The translations under genes and the position numbers were made by a program. This document shows positions 58,441 through 64,000 of a stretch of 64,000 bases of DNA, one piece after another. The notes below the pieces were generated by a model. It was not told where the DNA came from. It made no database searches and saw nothing but the letters and a program-made list of their open reading frames with translations. The DNA is taken from contig NC_135150.1 in the NCBI RefSeq assembly GCF_050948215.1, positions 15,231,943 to 15,295,942 of the forward strand. The letters run 5' to 3'. The first letter of the stretch is position 1. Each line of letters opens with the position of its first letter. Origin of the DNA: Halictus rubicundus. Taxonomy: Eukaryota > Arthropoda > Insecta > Hymenoptera > Halictidae.

Positions 58441-58932
58441 CACACCGACATCCCGAACCCGTTCGATACAACAAACATTTTTTTTTATAACACCAACAAT
58501 CCCAGCTGGTAAGACGAAGCTCTTGAAACTCGAGAATTTTGCTGCAAAAAGGGAAGACTGCAAATATTTGTTTACTTTGGCACATGCACTTTACACCGTC
58601 GTCCTGAACCACGTCATTTTATTGCACCCTTAACCCTTCGATACAACTAACATTTTTTTTATAACATCAACAACCGCGACTGGTAAGACGAAGCTCTTGA
58701 AACTCGAGAATTTTGCTGCAAAAAGGGAAGACTGAAAATATTTGTTTACTTTGGCACATGCACTTTACACCGTCGTCCTGAACCACGTCATTTTATTGCA
58801 CCCTTAACCCTTCGATACAACAAACATTTTTTTTATAACATCAACAACCGCGACTGGTAAGACGAAGCTCTTGAAACTCGAGAATTTTGCTGTAAAAAGG
58901 GAAGACTGAAAATATTTGGTTACTTTGGCCTC
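58441..58932 (+). repeat. ~175-bp tandem repeat, ~2.8 units
   Basis: TTCGATACAACAAACATTTT starts at 58462, again (with CTAACA) at 58637 and at 58811: periods 175 and 174. Landmarks in each unit are GGTAAGACGAAGCTCTTGAA, CTCGAGAATTTTGCTG and AAAGGGAAGACTG. Units 2 and 3 are nearly identical; unit 1 is a little diverged. Non-coding. Confidence 0.95.
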
Positions 58933-59932
58933 TTTGACTGATTTACGTCATAATAAAAATGATATCGTCATTGTTACACTAGTTACGTGCAGCTGAACTT
59001 AAATTCTGAATCGTCGAATTTTTTGGACGACCAACTTTGCTTCAACTGGCTCTGGAGATGATTTTGTTGGTTTTATAGATTTACACATTGATTGCGTAGG
59101 CTATTTTGTACATAACTATACAAAATTAAAGGATCAAATTCTCACGAATTTAATTTTCGCTGAAAAACTGCCGACCTTCGAGGGCTTGTAATTTTATGAG
59201 AAATAAATTAATAGAGCACTCTGAGCTCATTTCAACGTGTGAAGCTCCTAATATCACTTACAGTGAGCCATTTCCCCCTGTTTTCAGTTCATGTGAGAGT
59301 GCAATAATGTAGTTCGAAGTCCACCGGAGGACTTATGTGCGTCTCGTCCACCCCTATCTCCTACTATCTTGTCGGAGGAGGAGAGTGGCCTTGAGCGACC
59401 CGTGTATTTTCATCGTAGTATAGCACGCATTCGTAAGCACTTGTGGCCCGAAACCATTCTGCGGGATCGACCTGTTACGTTTCTCCACCCTTTACGGGAC
59501 TGATACTCCGATGCTCCTCCTTCCCTAAATGCCGGATCGTCCTGTTCGCGAGGACGAGCGAGAAAGCTGGACGAGGAAGCGGGACGGAGGCCGTGGAACT
59601 CAGAGTCATTCATTTCTCCCGCGGCTCTAAGAACAATTGTTTCGTTTCGCCGATCTGATCGATGCGCACGGCCACGATGGGCGTGCACGCAAACGACGAT
59701 GACTCTCGCGTTCTGCGCCCAGTATCTGTAACAATAAGTACGCATCGTACCGGTCACGCTCGATCCTCCTCCTTCGGGGAACGATTTGTTGTAAAACGGA
59801 GCGTATTACGCAATGTTCGCCTTTGTTTTGCAGCTTTGATACACCTTGCGCTGTGGCTAGGCTTGGAATGTTGGCATTTTATTTTTGTTTAATATTTTTG
59901 GGAGACTTTTCCCCCAATTTTCTTCGAATACC
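58933..59932. other. unique sequence, no gene seen
   Basis: Mixed composition. Frames at 59410-59757 and 59443-59658 overlap on opposite strands. Confidence 0.45.
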
Positions 59933-60138
59933 TCAACACTAGGTTTACGAAGCACTAAAAGTGACTGTTTTACATTACTTTATAAAAAAAGCAAGAACGT
60001 GCTACCAACATTTGTAGCAATATTTTTAGTATATACCCAAAGAAATAAATTTTGCCAAATAATTTCAGAATTTTTATAATTTTAAATTGAAAATATTGGG
60101 ACTCGTCATTTTGACGAGTTTCGTAAACCAAGTGTTAA
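59933..60138. mobile_element. piggyBac-like MITE, family D, ~206 bp
   Basis: Left TCAACACTAGGTTTACGAAG (first base pair of TTAA altered). Right on the minus strand TTAACACTTGGTTTACGAAA, with about 17 of 20 matching and TTAA at 60135-60138. CTCGTCATTTTGACGAG near 60103-60119 is a perfect subterminal palindrome around a central base. Confidence 0.85.
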
Positions 60139-61918
60139 AAAAGAAATAATTACACGTGCAACTTTTTTTAAGGGGAAGGCAATGAAGATTGTAAGTTGTT
60201 TTCATATTCTAATGTTTATTTTGAATCGACAATGGCACGCAGTTCTGTAAAATGTAAGACAAATCACAAGCCATTAATGTTAACCTTCACGCTGAAATAT
60301 TACCTGCTCCAAATGAACGTTGTTATATTTCTTCAAAAATGCTTTCGGAATAAAAAATTGCTACCAGTCATTGTGTCGTTTGGTAGCATTATAATGAAGT
60401 GCTCGTGCGTCGAGAAACCCTCCGAGGTTTAAATATACTACCAAATGTTCGAGACAAACACACACACACACAGGAGAGACAGTGGCTCGCGGAAGAAAGT
60501 ATCATTTAAAAATATGTTTAATTGCCCCCGTTCAAATATAAATCAAGGAATAATTACAAGGAAATTAATGCACCCCTTAATCGGATTACCCTAAAAGATC
60601 GTTGCCCGACGATACGATCTCTGTATCACCGACACCTCGGGCAACATTTAAGTTGCAAATTGGCGGGTATTTTTCACTGAAATTGCCTCGAAATTGCCGA
60701 GCTCTTGAGGGCACCGTGGCCCATTAAAAATCGCAATTGCGACGATTAATCACGCGCGGGGAGGACGCGAAAAATGAAAATCCCGTATAATTCACTGTGC
60801 GATAATTACCGGAGAGCCCTTGGAAATGTTGCAACGGCGAAATTAACGTGTTTGGCCCGTCGATTTTTCTTCGGGCCGATCGGGTCGCCGGGGTTTCGGG
60901 GTAGGCGGAGGATCGGACTTGACGATAACGCGGCGTAATAATGATAACGCGATCGGACGCATCGAATTAATTGCCACGTGTCCGCGCGAGCGATTTTCTG
61001 GTGCACGCCCATCAACGGCCGGCAGGCCTGAAATTATTTTTCGGGGCGGCGCGCTCGCCGTTACACTTAATTAACATGCGGTATAATGCGAACGGAAATA
61101 ATTAACGCCGCGGTGTAGATTGTGTACAGAGATACATATCGCGGCCGGGCCTGTGTGTACACGGCGGGAATCGATTCGATTTACGCGAACACCGAGATGA
61201 TATCTGCCGTTGTCGAGCCACTAAATGTCACCCGATAGAATCTCCGACAAGGCGAAATCGAGAAATGGAAACGAACCGATCTGGGGAGCCGAACCGATCA
61301 CGCCGAGAAGAATCGACCCACGAAGTTTAATTAAAACAATGCGTCTTCATTAGAGCCGAGGGGGAGGGGGGATCCACGCCTCTCTCCCTCTCGCCGTACT
61401 CGCAGGGACGAAACTCAGAAAATCCCATTATGCAACGAGATATATCTCGCGGGATCGGCGAATAAGTCCATTACTTATTAAGCGTTAACAGGTTTCCGCG
61501 GAGAGCAAATCAAGGTAAGAACACGACCGGCTATCAACGGGATCCTCGTGCTCACCTATGCCGAGACGCGGATCCCGGTGATACCTGCGATTGCGCAACC
61601 AATTCGCGGGAAAGGATCGAGGGATCCAAGCGGGGATCCAAGGGTGTGGAGGCGAAAGATGCCGCAGGAAAGTGGCCATTGTTCCACCTGTTTACGGGCT
61701 ACGCGCTTGCACCGGCTGGAAACTAGGCCAAACCTCACCAACTTTTCTTCGAAAATCAGTATAACATTTCGTTGGAAAATATAATTTTACAGACGTATTT
61801 TTTACAGTCATCTTCTAAGACGTTTTCCTAAAAGGAATTTTAAATTAGATGATGACAGCAACCATGACGAGTGTTTTGGGAAACGTATTTTGAGAGATGT
61901 ATTTTCTACTATGATCTT
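60139..61918. other. unique sequence, no gene seen
   Basis: CpG-rich from about 60580 to 61680 with many AATTA/TAATTA cores between GC-rich words (for example 60536-60590, 60780-60970, 61060-61110). That is the look of insect non-coding DNA near developmental genes, but I cannot show conservation. A CA run lies at 60459-60471. Confidence 0.4.
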
Positions 61919-62108
61919 TTAACACTGGGTGCACGGGGCCCATCAAAATGAGATTGTAAAGACGCATCCGTGAGGAATTGTTCAACAAATGTATTTCTTT
62001 GAGTATATGTTATTAAAGAAACGGCTAAAAATTTGGATGGATATATCCTTGTTATTTTTATAGAGTAATGTAAGATGGTAATTTTTAGTGCCCCGTGAAC
62101 CTGGTGCC
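61919..62108. mobile_element. piggyBac-like MITE, family D, ~190 bp
   Basis: TTAACACTGGGTGCACGGGG at the left; CCCCGTGAACCTGGTG at the right without a clean TTAA. The interior TTTCTTTGAGTATATG and TTTTATAGAGTAATGTAA is shared with 49304 and 59933. Confidence 0.75.
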
Positions 62109-62183
62109 ATCTAGAAAGTTTGAATAAAAATATCTAAACTAGACGACCCGGGCAACCACTTGCTGGCCAATGTCTATTGTAAT

Positions 62184-62366
62184 TAGACTGCGGATTTTGT
62201 GCATTTCTGACAGGAACGAGTGGTTGCAATTTGAAGCAATGAATAGATTAAAAATATATAAGAATATTAATATGCTGGTGTCAGCTCGTGAACATTGTTA
62301 GAAGAAGAAAGGAATTTTGGCCCCTGTTACTTACAATTTTTATTTTGCATAAAGATCCGCAGTCTA
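62184..62366 (+). mobile_element. hAT-like MITE, 183 bp
   Basis: TAGACTGCGGATTTTGTGCA to AAAGATCCGCAGTCTA, homologous throughout to the 201-bp copies with about 18 bases deleted. The flanks GTAAT (left) and GTAATTGC (right) are only a partial duplication. Confidence 0.88.
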
Positions 62367-62860
62367 GTAATTGCAAGAGCATTTCAATGAAAACCACTTT
62401 GAATAAAAGTGTCTCCTGGCGGAGCCGATCTTGGAAGGTTCGACGAAACAGCTGACCCATCAAGAATAATGTTAGACTGCATCGTGTGACCTGGACAGGG
62501 TTCAGATCTCTCTCGACAGTCCAGTATCGCCAACTGAAATTGCTAAATAGCCAGCAATTAGACGCGCGTCGGCCTGCGGGCCGAGCCTCGTGAAACCGAG
62601 CGTTCCCAAACGCAGAGCGACATCCATTTAGCAGATCGCGGGAGATCGCGGGGTCGGGCTGGCGAGAAGCGAAACGCTTGTAGTCGCGGCGAGGATAAAA
62701 AATCATTTACGGAAAGGGTCGAATTCGAAAGCAAACGGTGTCGAGTACGGGTGTACACGCCGCCGATCGTGGAACGCTAAGTGGCGGGCCGAAGAAAACA
62801 CGGGAGAGATCGATACATCGTCGAAAGTGAAAAGGCGATTACGAATAGAGAGAGAAAGCG
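62367..62860. other. CpG-rich sequence upstream of the candidate exon
   Basis: GC-rich from about 62480. If the frame at 62861 is real, this would hold its promoter and 5' UTR, but I see no TATA box or clear initiator. Confidence 0.35.
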
Positions 62861-63157
62861 ATGGCACGCCACGCGTTTCGCGTGTTAGTGGTGGCGATAG
62901 CCGCCGTTACACTTGAAATTGCTCCGCTGGCTTCTCCAGCGAAGCCGAAGCAAAGCAAAGCGGAGCGGTGCGGAGCGGCGCGGAGCCGAGCGGCGTGTAG
63001 AAAAATGCGGCATTCGCGATCGGTTCTCGGGACGCGATCGGGCGCGGGCAACCCAGGCAAATGTCAGGTCGTGACTTTCATGCGGTCTACCACCTGCCAT
63101 GGGATCGGTAAGTGCGTCGTTATTAATGGCGTCCCGATCCAATCGCATCCGGAATAG
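62861..63157 (+). CDS. candidate small secreted protein or first exon
   Basis: ATG-initiated, 98 codons to a TAG. Residues 1-7 are a basic n-region (MARHAFR), 8-24 a hydrophobic core (VLVVAIAAVTLEIAPLA), and SPA at 25-27 gives a standard signal-peptidase site. The mature part has five cysteines (37, 46, 68, 79, 85) and basic stretches. A strong splice-donor match, ATCG then GTAAGTG, lies at 63108 inside the frame, so it may be a first exon ending at 63107 with codons 83-98 being intron. Codons 30-45 fall in a degenerate GCGGA repeat, which lowers trust. No family recognised, and the surrounding CpG-rich DNA yields many chance frames. Confidence 0.27.
   Translation: MARHAFRVLVVAIAAVTLEIAPLASPAKPKQSKAERCGAARSRAACRKMRHSRSVLGTRSGAGNPGKCQVVTFMRSTTCHGIGKCVVINGVPIQSHPE
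63108..63113 (+). other. putative splice donor
   Basis: GTAAGT preceded by CG and followed by G, close to the consensus donor, placed within the 62861 frame. No acceptor can be tied to it inside the window. Confidence 0.3.
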
Positions 63158-63160
63158 GCG

Positions 63161-64000
63161 TAGGTCTTCGATGCTCCTCGATTTTACACTTTCTATTATC
63201 GGACCTTTATCACCTGCGTCCCTTCGGTCGGTTTCGAATAATCGCGAATAGTCCCGGCTGATCGTACTATTATCCGATTCGTGGAACAATGCTCGTTTCT
63301 GTTGTTTCCCAGAGTTTTATACGCTATGCCACATTACCCGCGGTATTTCGAACAGGAGGAGATGATTGATTCTGGATTATGCTGTCGGTAGGTTGTTTTA
63401 CTCGGTGTTCGTTAAGAGCCGTTTTGTTCGCAGAATGTGGAAATCTAGGGGAGAATTTATGCAATTCGTTGTCGCGTGCTAGTCTCTAAATGAAATTGTG
63501 CATGCAATAAATACAAATTCTGGGTTCTTGAGTTGATCTTGATTGCGAGGTAGACATCGCGCTGTGGATCTCTATGCATTTATCTAACATGTAAAAATTT
63601 TTATTATACAAGATAAGTTTTGTATATTGTTATGTTACAAGAAGAGTTTTGATTTAAAGACACATATACGTTTCAATTATTCGGATACTTATAAAACATC
63701 TGCGAGATTAAAACTGTGCTCAAGGGTGTACAGTCTAGTTGTCAGTCAATTGTTTTTCTACAATAATTTATCGAATGCATTGTACTCCCTTTGTCACAAA
63801 AATTCTTACAGAAAAATGGTCAATGAAACCAGCACAGATCTCTCAAATATTATGTGTTCGATGCAACGAGTTAAAGCCAAGTAGTAATTCCATTCTTCCT
63901 TTCATAATTTTAATAAGCTGCATGTAATACATTGTTCTTAATTTCTCAAATTTTTCAAATCGCGTAACAGTTCCTCTAATTCTTATAAATGCATAAAATT
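63161..64000. other. unique sequence to the window end
   Basis: CpG-rich to about 63320, then AT-rich. The last bases (AAATGCATAAAATT) resemble the start of a hAT-like MITE end in 3854 orientation, cut off by the window edge. Confidence 0.4.

Noticed and set aside
1..64000. CRISPR arrays, operons, prophage or rRNA genes
   Set aside because: The direct repeats have transposon or satellite structure, no cas-like or phage frames exist, and the sequence is eukaryotic in style.

Overview
The window looks like 64 kb of nuclear DNA from an insect, most likely a hymenopteran (bee, ant or wasp). No long gene, operon or ribosome-binding-site structure is present. AT-rich stretches alternate with CpG-rich stretches in which CpG is not depleted. 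Microsatellites and short DNA-transposon derivatives (MITEs, non-autonomous inverted-repeat elements) are abundant. The host assignment is inference from style and repeat content; I recognise no diagnostic host gene. The window is probably intergenic or a very large intron.

I find no convincing multi-exon host gene. Two stretches deserve attention as possible coding sequence. One is an ATG-initiated 98-codon frame at 62861-63157 that begins with a good signal peptide and contains a strong splice-donor-like site. The other is a frame at 23463-24215 interrupted by a single TGA. The only recognisable protein homology is a decayed mariner transposase fragment (helix-turn-helix part) at about 30171-30440, inside a 569-bp mariner relic with both terminal inverted repeats.

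The real content is a dense population of small DNA transposons. (1) A hAT-like MITE, 201 bp in three copies, has TAGACTGCGG ends and 8-bp target-site duplications that fit nTnnnnAn (3854, 13191, 42369, and a divergent copy at 12724; less clear copies at 62184 and elsewhere). (2) Several unrelated families are all flanked by TTAA and nearly all start TTAAC(A/C)C, so they look piggyBac-like (3535, 7359, 9484, 16092, 17613, 33422, 37957, 38474, 41333, 46403, 47467, 47553, 49304, 51585, 53597, 59933, 61919). (3) A pogo/Tigger-like MITE has CAGTGA ends and TA flanks (13610, 24365, 26601, 39737, 45705). (4) There are mariner relics (2266, 29967), a Tc1/mariner-like MITE (26769) and two unclassified inverted-repeat elements (912, 7433).

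Several elements are nested and give relative ages. A three-deep nest lies at 7312-7884, a two-deep nest at 47467-48378, a pogo-like MITE sits inside a tandem array at 24300-24960, and a TTAA element has its empty site preserved in the neighbouring tandem copy (9430-9830). Other tandem repeats are at 1905-2130, 19098-19480, 55461-55684, 55808-56046 and 58441-58932. The CpG-rich blocks (about 2620-3240, 4650-7010, 8100-9240, 9950-12620, 14000-14500, 16900-17450, 18100-19100, 21380-23160, 24950-26360, 27300-29480, 30780-31700, 32140-35100, 36830-37400, 38930-39560, 40660-41280, 43380-43960, 46660-47450, 48500-49150, 49780-50400, 52780-53360, 54080-54800, 56090-56820, 57400-58430, 60580-61680, 62400-63320) hold only short overlapping open frames on both strands, as expected for GC-rich non-coding DNA.
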